Source of the DNA: Nocardioidaceae bacterium
GTDB taxonomy: Bacteria; Actinomycetota; Actinomycetes; Propionibacteriales; Nocardioidaceae
Assembly (NCBI GenBank): GCA_013698435.1
Contig: JACCVA010000063.1
Coordinates: 1 to 12,528, forward strand
Direction: 5' to 3'
DNA length: 12,528 nucleotides
The translations under genes were made by a program, and so were the position numbers. The notes beneath the pieces are model-generated. The model saw nothing but the letters and a program-made list of their open reading frames with translations. It was not told the DNA's origin and ran no database searches. The first letter of the stretch is position 1, and every line of letters starts with the position of its first letter. Positions 1-6,288 of this stretch are shown piece after piece.

Positions 1-459
1 TCAGCCCGCACCCGTCGAGCGGGCGAAGCTGACCGCCTCGTCCTCCTCAGGGGAGAGCTGCTGGTTCGCGGACCAGGCGGCGATGTTCTTGGCGTAGGTA
101 CGCGAGTCACTTCGACCGTGGATGGACGTGAGGACGACCCCGTCGCCGCTGTCGTCGAGCAGGGCCATCGACCAGGACAGGTGTCCGCCCATGTCGCCGA
201 AGGCGTCGTAGCGGACGACCGCGAGGTGGCGAAGCGAGCTGGCGACGTCGGCACGCAGGCCCTGGATGGCGGCGGTGACCTCGTCGGTTGACAGCGGGGT
301 CGTCTTGCGCGGCCGAGGTGTGCTGACCTTGCGGGCCTTGGGGCGGGGGCGGGACCGGCCGGCGCGCACGTACGCCGCCAGCGCCAGCAGCAGCGCCACC
401 GCGGCAAGAGCGAGCGCGAGAATCACCAGCCGGCTCAGCATCTCCTTGTCCCACGGCAC
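1..459 (-). CDS. DUF4446 family membrane-anchored protein
   Basis: The product is 152 residues with a GTG start (457-459) and a TGA stop at the window edge (1-3), so the gene is complete. Residues 9-32 form one strongly hydrophobic membrane segment rich in Leu/Ala/Val. A basic Arg/Lys/Pro linker follows to about residue 54. The soluble domain contains VRYDAFGDMGGHLSWSMALL and then a GVVLTSIHGR strand, which I recognise as the actinobacterial/firmicute DUF4446 signature. The biochemical role of the family is unknown. A TAGGCT hexamer lies 6 nt before the GTG and there is no clear ribosome binding site, so a leaderless start is plausible. The Met at residue 7 is an alternative start but would leave AAGGAG touching the ATG. 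The gene lies 56 bp downstream of the lipid enzyme on the same strand. Confidence 0.85.
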   Translation of the reverse strand: MPWDKEMLSRLVILALALAAVALLLALAAYVRAGRSRPRPKARKVSTPRPRKTTPLSTDEVTAAIQGLRADVASSLRHLAVVRYDAFGDMGGHLSWSMALLDDSGDGVVLTSIHGRSDSRTYAKNIAAWSANQQLSPEEDEAVSFARSTGAG

Positions 460-465
460 GCGAAG

Positions 466-471
466 AGCCTA
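466..471 (-). promoter_or_regulatory. Candidate -10 element for the DUF4446 gene (leaderless)
   Basis: On the minus strand TAGGCT fits the TANNNT -10 pattern. It is followed by 6 nt and then the GTG start, so transcription would begin at or next to the start codon. No convincing -35 is visible. Confidence 0.3.
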
Positions 472-515
472 GCTTCGCCGTGGCTGACCGCCTCGACATG
501 ACCCGCCGGTAGGTA

Positions 516-2087
516 TCAGCGGGGGACACGGACCAGCAGCCGGCCGGCCTCGATCTCGGCGCGGATCTGGGTGCCGGCACCGACGATGTCGCCGTCGAGC
601 TGTCGCGGTGTGCTGTGGGCGGCGGTGATGGTGACGGACGTGCCGGTGAACCGGTCCAGGCGGTCGTCGGTACGTCGCCGTCGTGTCATCACCCGCAGCG
701 CCAGTCCCACCCAGCCGAAGAGCCGACCTGGTGCGATCACCACGACGTCGAGGACCCCATCGTCGATCAGTGCGTCAGGCAGCAACGGGATGCCCGCCTG
801 CAGGCTACCGACGTTGCCGATCACGACCGTCCGCGCGCGCCGACGCACCGGCTCGGCACCGTCGACGCTGATGTCCACCCGCACCGCGGGGTAGCGCAGC
901 TGTCTGGCGCCGGCGACGACGTACGCCGGCCAGCCGATCCTGGCCTTCAGGGCGTCCGGGGCGCCGGCCATGATGGCCGCGTCCAGGCCCAGTCCGGCCA
1001 TCACCACGAACCGGGTGGGCGCCAGCTCGTCTCCTTCGATCCGGACGATGTCGATCGCCCGGTCCTGCCCGTGCAGGACCGTGTCGAGGGCCGGGTCCTG
1101 CAGCAGCGGGAGCCCGAGGTTGCGCGCGAGCAGGTTGCCGGTGCCGGCAGGGATGACACCCACCGGGATCCCGGTGCCCGCCATTTCGTTGCAGACCACT
1201 CGCACCGTCCCGTCGCCGCCGGCGGCCACGACGATGTCCGCACCCGCGGCCACCGCCGCGCGGGCCATCGACGCGCCGGCGTCGTCGACGGTGGTCTCGA
1301 ACCACAGCGGGTCGTCGTACCCGGCGGCTGCGACCGCGGCGTTGACCCGCACCTTGAAGGGGCCGGAGTCGATCTTGGTCGGGTTCAAGATGACGGCGAG
1401 CGTGGAGTGGGCCTCGGGCACCGAGGACAGTGAGCGCTCGGCGGGCATCGCGCGGTCGGTGCTGATCATCCCGAAGACTGCCGAGATCACGAACACGACC
1501 AGCGCACCCAACATCAGCCCGCCGACGACATCGCTGGGATAGTGCGCGCCGACGAAGACGCGGTCGACTCCCACCAACCCGGCAACCGCCAGCCAGACGA
1601 ACGTCAATGCGGCGCGCAACCGTGGCTGCTTGACCCGCTGCCGCGTGAGCACGATCAGCAGTCCCATCGCGGTCGCGATCGTCGTCGCGTGGCCGGAAGG
1701 GAACGACCAGGTGTTCAGCGACTCCGACGCCATGGAGGGACGCGGGCGATGCACCAGGTACTGGTACGCCCCCCTGGCCGCCAAAGCGGTGACGACCGCA
1801 GCGGTGATCCAGATCGCAGTCATCGGCTGCCGGCGTACGGCGAACCAGAGAGCCAGGGCCAACGCCAGCAACGCCACCCATCGTGGCTCGGTGGCGATCG
1901 CCACGAAGCGGAAGAACCGACCCCAGCCCGTCCCACGCACGGTGTCGGTGGCAGCCCGCACGACGTCGAGGTCGAACGTCATCAGCCAGCCGGCATGCGT
2001 CGTCACGAGCACGGTCAAGACGACCAAGGGCGCGGCGATACCCGCGGCGATCAGGGCCGCGCGTCGCTCGGCCTGGGAGTCAGTCAC
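516..2087 (-). CDS. PAP2 phosphatase fused to diacylglycerol/lipid kinase
   Basis: This is a 523-residue two-domain protein starting at GTG 2085-2087. Residues 10-205 form a polytopic PAP2 (type 2 phosphatidic acid phosphatase) domain with HRPRP (113-117), PSGH (130-133) and DR-x5-H-x3-D (175-186). The last motif has Asp where Ser is usual, and the Lys of the first motif is not conserved. Residues 228-523 form a YegS/DagK-like lipid kinase domain with NPTK (235-238), the ATP-binding GGDGT (290-294) and PAGTGNLLARNLGLP (313-327). The family phosphorylates diacylglycerol-type lipids, while PAP2 domains remove lipid phosphates. The fusion would put opposing or sequential activities at the membrane; the substrates are inferred. 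The gene is divergent from serS across 143 bp. No good ribosome binding site precedes the start. Confidence 0.92.
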   Translation of the reverse strand: MTDSQAERRAALIAAGIAAPLVVLTVLVTTHAGWLMTFDLDVVRAATDTVRGTGWGRFFRFVAIATEPRWVALLALALALWFAVRRQPMTAIWITAAVVTALAARGAYQYLVHRPRPSMASESLNTWSFPSGHATTIATAMGLLIVLTRQRVKQPRLRAALTFVWLAVAGLVGVDRVFVGAHYPSDVVGGLMLGALVVFVISAVFGMISTDRAMPAERSLSSVPEAHSTLAVILNPTKIDSGPFKVRVNAAVAAAGYDDPLWFETTVDDAGASMARAAVAAGADIVVAAGGDGTVRVVCNEMAGTGIPVGVIPAGTGNLLARNLGLPLLQDPALDTVLHGQDRAIDIVRIEGDELAPTRFVVMAGLGLDAAIMAGAPDALKARIGWPAYVVAGARQLRYPAVRVDISVDGAEPVRRRARTVVIGNVGSLQAGIPLLPDALIDDGVLDVVVIAPGRLFGWVGLALRVMTRRRRTDDRLDRFTGTSVTITAAHSTPRQLDGDIVGAGTQIRAEIEAGRLLVRVPR

Positions 2088-2217
2088 GTCTCGGCTCGTC
2101 GGGTCGGATGGGCGGGACGCTGTCGCCCACGCGGAGCTGCCCCAGTTGTCTGCGCCCAGTATGCCGCTCGGGTCCAGGCAGCCGATAACTCGGTCGAGCC
2201 ACAGCGCAGCGGCTCGA

Positions 2218-2223
2218 TACGCT
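2218..2223 (+). promoter_or_regulatory. Candidate -10 of serS, leaderless arrangement
   Basis: TACGCT matches TANNNT and is followed by 7 nt and then the GTG start of serS. No purine-rich ribosome binding site is present in those 7 nt (GGGCGGT). The spacing predicts transcription starting at or next to the start codon. The -35 region is weak. Confidence 0.4.
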
Positions 2224-2230
2224 GGGCGGT

Positions 2231-3505
2231 GTGATCGACCTCCGCATCCTTCGTAACGACCCCGAGCTCGTCCGAGACGCCCAACGGCGCCGGGGCGAGT
2301 CGCCGGAGCTCGTGGACGAGATCTTGGCGAAGGACGAGGCGCGACGAACGACGATCGCGCACTTCGAGATGCTCCGGGCCGAGCAGAAGGCGACCGGCAA
2401 GCAGGTCGCGCGGGCCGCTGGCGAGGAGAGGGCCCAGCTGCTTGCCCATACCCGGGAGCTGTCGGCTCGGGTCAAGGAGGCGGAGGCGGCGCAGACCGAC
2501 GCAGACGGGGCCTACAGGCAGGCCATGAAGCGGCTGCCGAACCCGGCAGCACCGGAGGCGCCGGCCGGTGGCGAGGACGACTACACCGTGATCGAGCATG
2601 TCGGCGAGCCGCGCGACTTCTCGGCCGAGGGGTTCGAGCCGCTCGACCACGTCGAGCTCGGCAAGCGGCTCGGTGCGATCGACATCGAGCGGGGCGCAAA
2701 GGTGGCAGGTGCCCGTTTCTACTACTTGACGGGCGTAGGCGCCGAGCTGGAGTTCGCCCTCGTCAACATGGCCATGGACCAGGCCCGCAGCGCCGGCTTC
2801 ACCATGATGATCCCTCCAGCCCTGGTGAAACCGCCGGCGATGGAGGGGACAGGCTTCCTCGGGCAGGCCGCCGCCGACGTCTACCACCTCCCCGGCGACG
2901 ACTTCTATCTCGTCGGCACGTCGGAGGTCGCGCTGGCGGCGTACCACAGCGACGAGGTGCTCGACGGCGACTCCTTGCCGCGCCGCTACGTCGCATTCAG
3001 CCCGTGCTACCGCAAGGAGGCAGGCTCTTACGGCAAGGACACCCGGGGGATCTGGCGGGTGCACTGGTTCGACAAGGTGGAGATGTTCTCCTACACGACC
3101 CTCGAGGAGTCGTACGCCGAGCACGAGCGGATGCTCGGCTGGGAGAAGCAGTGGCTCGACAAGCTCGAGCTCGCCTACCGGGTGATCGACACCGCGGCGG
3201 GAGATCTCGGGCTCTCCGCGGCGCGCAAGTTCGACTGCGAGGCGTGGATCCCGACCAGGTCCGGGTACGGCGAGCTGACCTCGACCTCGAACTGCACCGA
3301 GTTCCAGGCCCGTCGGTTGAACGTCAGGGGCCGGTTCGCTGACGGGATCCGTCCGCTGGCGACGCTGAACGGCACGCTGGTGGCGATCCCACGCGCGATC
3401 GTCGCGATTCTGGAGACACACCAGCAGGCTGACGGCTCGGTGCGGGTGCCGGTGGCACTGCAGCCTTACCTGCACGGCCGCACCACCTTGGAACCTGTGC
3501 AGTGA
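2231..3505 (+). CDS. serS: Seryl-tRNA synthetase
   Basis: This cytoplasmic class II aminoacyl-tRNA synthetase charges serine onto tRNA-Ser. The product is 424 residues, normal for the family. It begins MIDLRILRNDPELV, and residues about 28-100 form the antiparallel coiled-coil arm that contacts the long variable arm of tRNA-Ser. Catalytic-core motifs are visible: GTSEVAL (229-235), motif 2 FSPCYRKEAG through FDKVEMF (256-286), STSNCTEFQARRL (351-363) and motif 3 TLNGTLVAIPRAIVAILE (378-395). The motif 3 form is the actinobacterial type. The GTG start is chosen because the protein begins exactly at the family N-terminus. The stop overlaps the start of the HAD hydrolase gene by 4 bp (GTGA). Two serine tRNA genes lie about 7-8 kb downstream. 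Confidence 0.97.
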   Translation: MIDLRILRNDPELVRDAQRRRGESPELVDEILAKDEARRTTIAHFEMLRAEQKATGKQVARAAGEERAQLLAHTRELSARVKEAEAAQTDADGAYRQAMKRLPNPAAPEAPAGGEDDYTVIEHVGEPRDFSAEGFEPLDHVELGKRLGAIDIERGAKVAGARFYYLTGVGAELEFALVNMAMDQARSAGFTMMIPPALVKPPAMEGTGFLGQAAADVYHLPGDDFYLVGTSEVALAAYHSDEVLDGDSLPRRYVAFSPCYRKEAGSYGKDTRGIWRVHWFDKVEMFSYTTLEESYAEHERMLGWEKQWLDKLELAYRVIDTAAGDLGLSAARKFDCEAWIPTRSGYGELTSTSNCTEFQARRLNVRGRFADGIRPLATLNGTLVAIPRAIVAILETHQQADGSVRVPVALQPYLHGRTTLEPVQ

Positions 3506-4281
3506 CGGCGTCTCGCCTCGTCGCGCTCGACATCGACGGGACGCTCGTCGACGCCCAAGAACACATCCGACCGCGGGTGCTCGAGGCCGTCCGCAGCGCC
3601 CGCGCTGCTGGGGTGCACATCGTCCTCGCCACCGGCCGGGCGGTGTTCGGCATCACCAGCGTCCTGGACCGACTTGACCTGCACGACGGGCACTGTGTGG
3701 CGAGCAACGGAGCGGTCACCTTCACCTACGACCCGGTGGAGATCACCTCCGCGACCACGTTCGATCCTGCGCCGGCGGTGCGCACTGTTCTGGAGGCGGT
3801 CCCTGACGCGCTCGTCGCGGTGGAGGTCGTCGGCCGCGGCTACCGCACCAACGCACGGTTCCCGGACGGCGAGATCCAAGGTGAGATGTGGATCGAGCAC
3901 GTGGACGACCTGGTGGCGGAGCCGGTGACCCGCGTCATCATCCGTGACCCGTCGGCGTCGGCCGAGCACTTCCTCGACCTTGCGGGGCGTATCGGCCTGC
4001 ACGGCATCAACTACTTCGTCGGTTACACCGCCTGGCTCGACCTCGCCCCCGAAGGCGTGTCCAAGGCGTCGGGGCTCTCGAAGGTCGCGGCCGAGCTCGG
4101 TGTCGTGCCGGAAGAGGTCCTCGCCGTCGGTGACGGACGCAACGACCTGGAGATGCTCGAGTGGGCCGGACGCGGTGTCGCGATGGGTCAGGCGCCCGAC
4201 GAGGTGAAGGCCGTCGCGGACGCGGTCACCGGTCGCTGGGACCAGGACGGGGTCGCGCAGGCCCTAGCCGACTGGCTCTGA
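3502..4281 (+). CDS. HAD-superfamily hydrolase, Cof type
   Basis: The 259-residue protein has a full set of HAD phosphatase motifs. Motif I is LDIDGTLVD, with nucleophile D10 and acid/base D12. LATGR is motif II. A Lys-containing SKASGLSKV segment is motif III, and VGDGRNDLEML is motif IV, which binds Mg2+. The insert between motifs II and III is large enough for a type IIB (Cof) cap, so the likely activity is phosphate removal from a small sugar phosphate or cofactor-related metabolite; the substrate cannot be read from sequence. The GTG start overlaps the serS stop by 4 bp (GTGA), so translation is probably coupled to serS. It is convergent with rskA, with hairpins between the two genes. 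Confidence 0.9.
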   Translation: MTASRLVALDIDGTLVDAQEHIRPRVLEAVRSARAAGVHIVLATGRAVFGITSVLDRLDLHDGHCVASNGAVTFTYDPVEITSATTFDPAPAVRTVLEAVPDALVAVEVVGRGYRTNARFPDGEIQGEMWIEHVDDLVAEPVTRVIIRDPSASAEHFLDLAGRIGLHGINYFVGYTAWLDLAPEGVSKASGLSKVAAELGVVPEEVLAVGDGRNDLEMLEWAGRGVAMGQAPDEVKAVADAVTGRWDQDGVAQALADWL

Positions 4282-4332
4282 CGCGGCGGTCGGGCGGGCG
4301 GCTGAGACGGACTTGTCAGCCTCAGCTGGACA

Positions 4333-4370
4333 CCGCCGCGCCTGCGGCGGCCTGACAACTCGGTCAGGCC
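4333..4370. terminator. Tandem hairpins between convergent genes
   Basis: Two perfect hairpins stand back to back between the HAD gene and rskA. The first is a 7-bp stem CCGCCGC/GCGGCGG with loop GCCT (4333-4350). The second is an 8-bp stem GGCCTGAC/GTCAGGCC with a 6-nt loop (4349-4370). They share GG, so only one can fold fully at a time. TGTCAG at 4315-4320 could also pair with CTGACA at 4352-4357. There is no U-tract, as is common in actinobacteria. The second hairpin reaches into the last codons of rskA. A bidirectional terminator is the likely role. Confidence 0.55.
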
Positions 4371-5152
4371 TGGGGCAGGACGACGGTGAAGATCGGGGCC
4401 GACGTGGGCTGGGTGGAGCCGCCTTCGGGCTCGACGGTGATAGCAAGGCTGTCGGCGGTGAACGCCGCGTCGGACAGCCGCAGGATCGACTGGTCGCCGG
4501 TGAATGTCCCCGCCGGCTTCTCGTCGCCGTTGATCGTCCAGGCCTCGTAGACCTTGTCGTCGGGCAGGTTTGGAAGGCCTTCAGCCACGAATATCGCCTT
4601 GCCCAGCCGCTTCGACATCACGACGGTGCCGGTGTAATCGGTCTGCGGGAAACGCCCCGACACGGTGCGGACGTCGTCGGAGCTCAGCAGCCCCGCTATC
4701 TCGGTGGTCCCGTTGCGTGCTTCGGCTGCGATGCGCTGGGAGTTCTCGGCATCCTGGTTCGCCTGGTAGGCCCACCCTCCGAAGCCGACCGCGGCGACGA
4801 CGGCGGCGGCGGCCACCAAGGACGTCGCGACGCGGCGGCGACGAGACGGCCGGAACTTGAGGACGCTGCCCCGCGACGCCGATGATCCGGAGGTGACGGG
4901 GATGCGGTCGACCGCATCCGGCGTGGTTGGCTCCTGGCCCGTCTGCGCGATGCGGGCGAGGATTGCGGCCCGTAGCCGAGGGGGCGGGTCAACTGCGACG
5001 GTGGTCGACAGCGCGGAGGCGACGGCGCGGATGTCGATGACGTCGGCGGAGCACGCGGCGCACTCGATCAGGTGGCGCTCGAACTCGCGGCTCTCGTCCT
5101 GGGTGAGTGCGCCGACGACGTAGGCATGAGCCAAGGAGTGCAGGTCGTTCAT
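4364..5152 (-). CDS. rskA: Anti-sigma-K factor RskA
   Basis: This 262-residue protein is predicted to hold SigK inactive at the membrane. The N-terminal domain carries the zinc-associated anti-sigma (ZAS) motif H27-x3-C31-x2-C34 in HLIECAACSADV. A basic run at 102-107 precedes a single membrane segment at about 108-129. The extracytoplasmic C-terminal half has the RskA-type domain, with VAEGLPNLPDDKVYEAW and a final VEPEGGSTQPTS segment. The ATG overlaps the sigK stop by 4 bp (ATGA), with a GGAGAGG ribosome binding site inside the end of sigK, so the pair is translationally coupled. Known RskA proteins are degraded by regulated proteolysis to release SigK; that mechanism is family knowledge, not seen here. 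Confidence 0.93.
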   Translation of the reverse strand: MNDLHSLAHAYVVGALTQDESREFERHLIECAACSADVIDIRAVASALSTTVAVDPPPRLRAAILARIAQTGQEPTTPDAVDRIPVTSGSSASRGSVLKFRPSRRRRVATSLVAAAAVVAAVGFGGWAYQANQDAENSQRIAAEARNGTTEIAGLLSSDDVRTVSGRFPQTDYTGTVVMSKRLGKAIFVAEGLPNLPDDKVYEAWTINGDEKPAGTFTGDQSILRLSDAAFTADSLAITVEPEGGSTQPTSAPIFTVVLPQA

Positions 5153-5718
5153 GATGCCGCCTCTCCTAGGTGTATGCGTAGTCGTTGCATGGCGTCTCGT
5201 ATTCGGGTCTTCACGGTGCCGAGGGGCAATTGCAGGAACTCTGCTACCTCGCGCTGCGTCTTGCCCTCGAAGTACGCAAGCTGTACGGCGGTTCGCTGGC
5301 CCTCGGACAGCTTCTCCAACGCGGCGCGGACCCGGCGCCCTTCGTCGTTGGCTACCACCTGGTCCACGGGGTCCGGCGCCACCCGCCCGTTGCCCTCCTC
5401 GAAGTGCCGCTGTTCTCGCTGTGTGCGCCGCTCGGAGGAGCGAACCCGGTCAACCGCCCGGCGGTGGGCGATGGTGTTCAACCAGGCGGAGACCGAGCCT
5501 TGCCTGATGTCGTACTTCGGGGCCAGCTTCCAGGCCTCTACGTAGATTTCTTGCGTCACTTCTTCTGCTTGAGCATGGTCACGAAGTACGTGCAGCACGA
5601 TGCCGAACACGTTGCGGACCGTCGCTTCGTACAGCCGGGCGAAGGCCTGCTCGTCACCAGCACTCACCTTGGCCATGAGCGGCGCCAGCTCGTGCACTGA
5701 TGCGGGTGGCGTCGGCAT
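5149..5718 (-). CDS. sigK: ECF RNA polymerase sigma factor SigK
   Basis: From the ATG at 5716-5718 the product is 189 residues, close to mycobacterial SigK. Region 2 is FARLYEATVRNVFG through TQEIYVEAWKLAPKYD and AWLNTIAHRRAVDRVR. Region 4 contains LSEGQRTAVQLAYFEGKTQ, REVAEFLQLPLGTVKTRIRD and AMQRLRIHL, a typical helix-turn-helix. The reading frame stays open upstream to about 5958, allowing starts at 5799 (with a fair GAGAGG ribosome binding site 9 nt before it) or 5937. I prefer 5718 because third-position GC falls to about half in codons between 5799 and 5718, family homology begins there, and a TACAGT -10 hexamer sits 7 nt upstream. It is coupled to rskA by ATGA. The name SigK, rather than another ECF sigma factor, rests on the RskA partner and the nearby fasciclin remnant. 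Confidence 0.88.
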   Translation of the reverse strand: MPTPPASVHELAPLMAKVSAGDEQAFARLYEATVRNVFGIVLHVLRDHAQAEEVTQEIYVEAWKLAPKYDIRQGSVSAWLNTIAHRRAVDRVRSSERRTQREQRHFEEGNGRVAPDPVDQVVANDEGRRVRAALEKLSEGQRTAVQLAYFEGKTQREVAEFLQLPLGTVKTRIRDAMQRLRIHLGEAAS

Positions 5719-5725
5719 GGGCACT

Positions 5726-5731
5726 ACTGTA
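5726..5731 (-). promoter_or_regulatory. Candidate -10 of sigK (leaderless)
   Basis: On the minus strand TACAGT is followed by 7 nt and then the preferred sigK ATG. This is the same geometry as at serS. No clear -35 is seen. If real, the sigK mRNA has essentially no 5' leader. Confidence 0.35.
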
Positions 5732-5818
5732 AGTCGTGGCCTCGCCTGGACCGAGAACTGGCGAGGCGCACAGCCAAGATGAAGTGCTGCTGTCGTCATC
5801 AGGATCTGCCTCTCTGGG

Positions 5819-5855
5819 TCGGGGAGGAGCCGCGCTGCTTGCGACCCCTCCCCGA
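5819..5855 (-). terminator. Hairpin between fasciclin remnant and sigK
   Basis: A perfect 9-bp inverted repeat, TCGGGGAGG (5819-5827) and CCTCCCCGA (5847-5855), flanks a 19-nt loop that can pair partly with itself. On the minus strand it lies just after the end of the fasciclin remnant and before sigK, where a terminator for the ancestral fasciclin gene would be expected. There is no U-tract. Confidence 0.45.
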
Positions 5856-5883
5856 GCTTCAGGGAGATCCGCCCACTGATCGA

Positions 5884-6159
5884 CGGCGGCGAGAGCACCG
5901 TGTCGATCAGGTAGACAGTGGCGTTCGCGCTGTGCACGCCGCCACAAGCTTGTTGTTCTCAGTAAGGGTAGGAATTGCCTAGCCCTTCACGGCGCCGGGA
6001 GTCGCGTCGATGACGCGGCCCCCGACGGCCGTGATGGGCGTGGGTGCTCCACCGACAAGGATCGAAACAGCAAGACGACGCGCCGACTCCGGCGGCAGCC
6101 GAAAGGAGGCCGGCTGCGGCACCGAGAGAGATGTCGACGTGTCGCGTGGTGGAGGGCAC
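5884..6159 (-). pseudogene. Decayed fasciclin-domain protein gene (SigK target family)
   Basis: Read on the minus strand, codons 5946-5884 encode CGGVHSANATVYLIDTVLSPP. This closely resembles the C-terminal end of fasciclin domains of the MPT70/MPT83 type, which end in ANATVY-x-ID-x-VL-x-PP. These codons are about 90% GC at third positions, so they look like former coding sequence. A stop (TGA) lies 7 codons upstream of the GVH Val, and no intact fasciclin domain precedes it. Further upstream, the GTG at 6157-6159 opens a frame with a hydrophobic, signal-peptide-like run (ISLGAAAGLLSAAAGVGASS). This could be the original N-terminus, now frameshifted and missing most of the domain. Only about 92 codons separate the two ends, far too few for a full protein. 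The C-terminal match is strong; the N-terminal assignment is a guess. Confidence 0.5.
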
Positions 6160-6166
6160 ACGGGGG

Positions 6167-6194
6167 ATTCGGTACTGCGCCCGATGCGGATTGG
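6167..6194 (-). promoter_or_regulatory. Candidate SigK-type promoter
   Basis: The minus strand reads CCAATCC, 15 nt, then CCGAAT. From memory, the mycobacterial SigK consensus is CCATCC, 16-17 nt, CCGAAT. The -10 matches exactly; the -35 has one extra A and the spacing fits within a base. The -10 ends 7 nt before the GTG at 6159, so transcription would start at that codon. It lies upstream of the fasciclin remnant, where a SigK target promoter should be. Confidence 0.4.
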
Positions 6195-6288
6195 ATTTCT
6201 TCGCCGCAATTTTTCGGCTCAGCCTGTGGCGTCCAGCCGACGGAGGCCGCCGGTGACGGCTGGCCCGCCGGAAGCGATCGTTGGGGAG

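Larger units (their letters stand above)
5719..6288. other. Gene-poor interval between bpa and sigK
   Basis: This 570-bp stretch has no intact gene I can support. It contains the sigK -10 candidate (5726-5731), the hairpin at 5819-5855, the fasciclin remnant (5884-6159) and a SigK-like promoter (6167-6194). On the plus strand AAAGGAGG at 6102-6109 is a full Shine-Dalgarno match. The first plus-strand ATG after it, at 6131, is 21 nt away and opens a 41-codon frame (to 6256) with one CARCG motif; I do not call it a gene. Confidence 0.6.

Noticed and set aside
2084..3475. 463-codon minus-strand frame opposite serS
   Set aside because: High-GC antisense shadow; serS on the plus strand has every synthetase motif and the antisense frame resembles nothing.
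5979..6209. 76-codon minus-strand frame ending ITAVGGRVIDATPGAVKG
   Set aside because: It has fairly high third-position GC near its end but needs a TTG start, has no recognisable domain and overlaps the presumed fasciclin remnant; it may be part of the same decayed gene.
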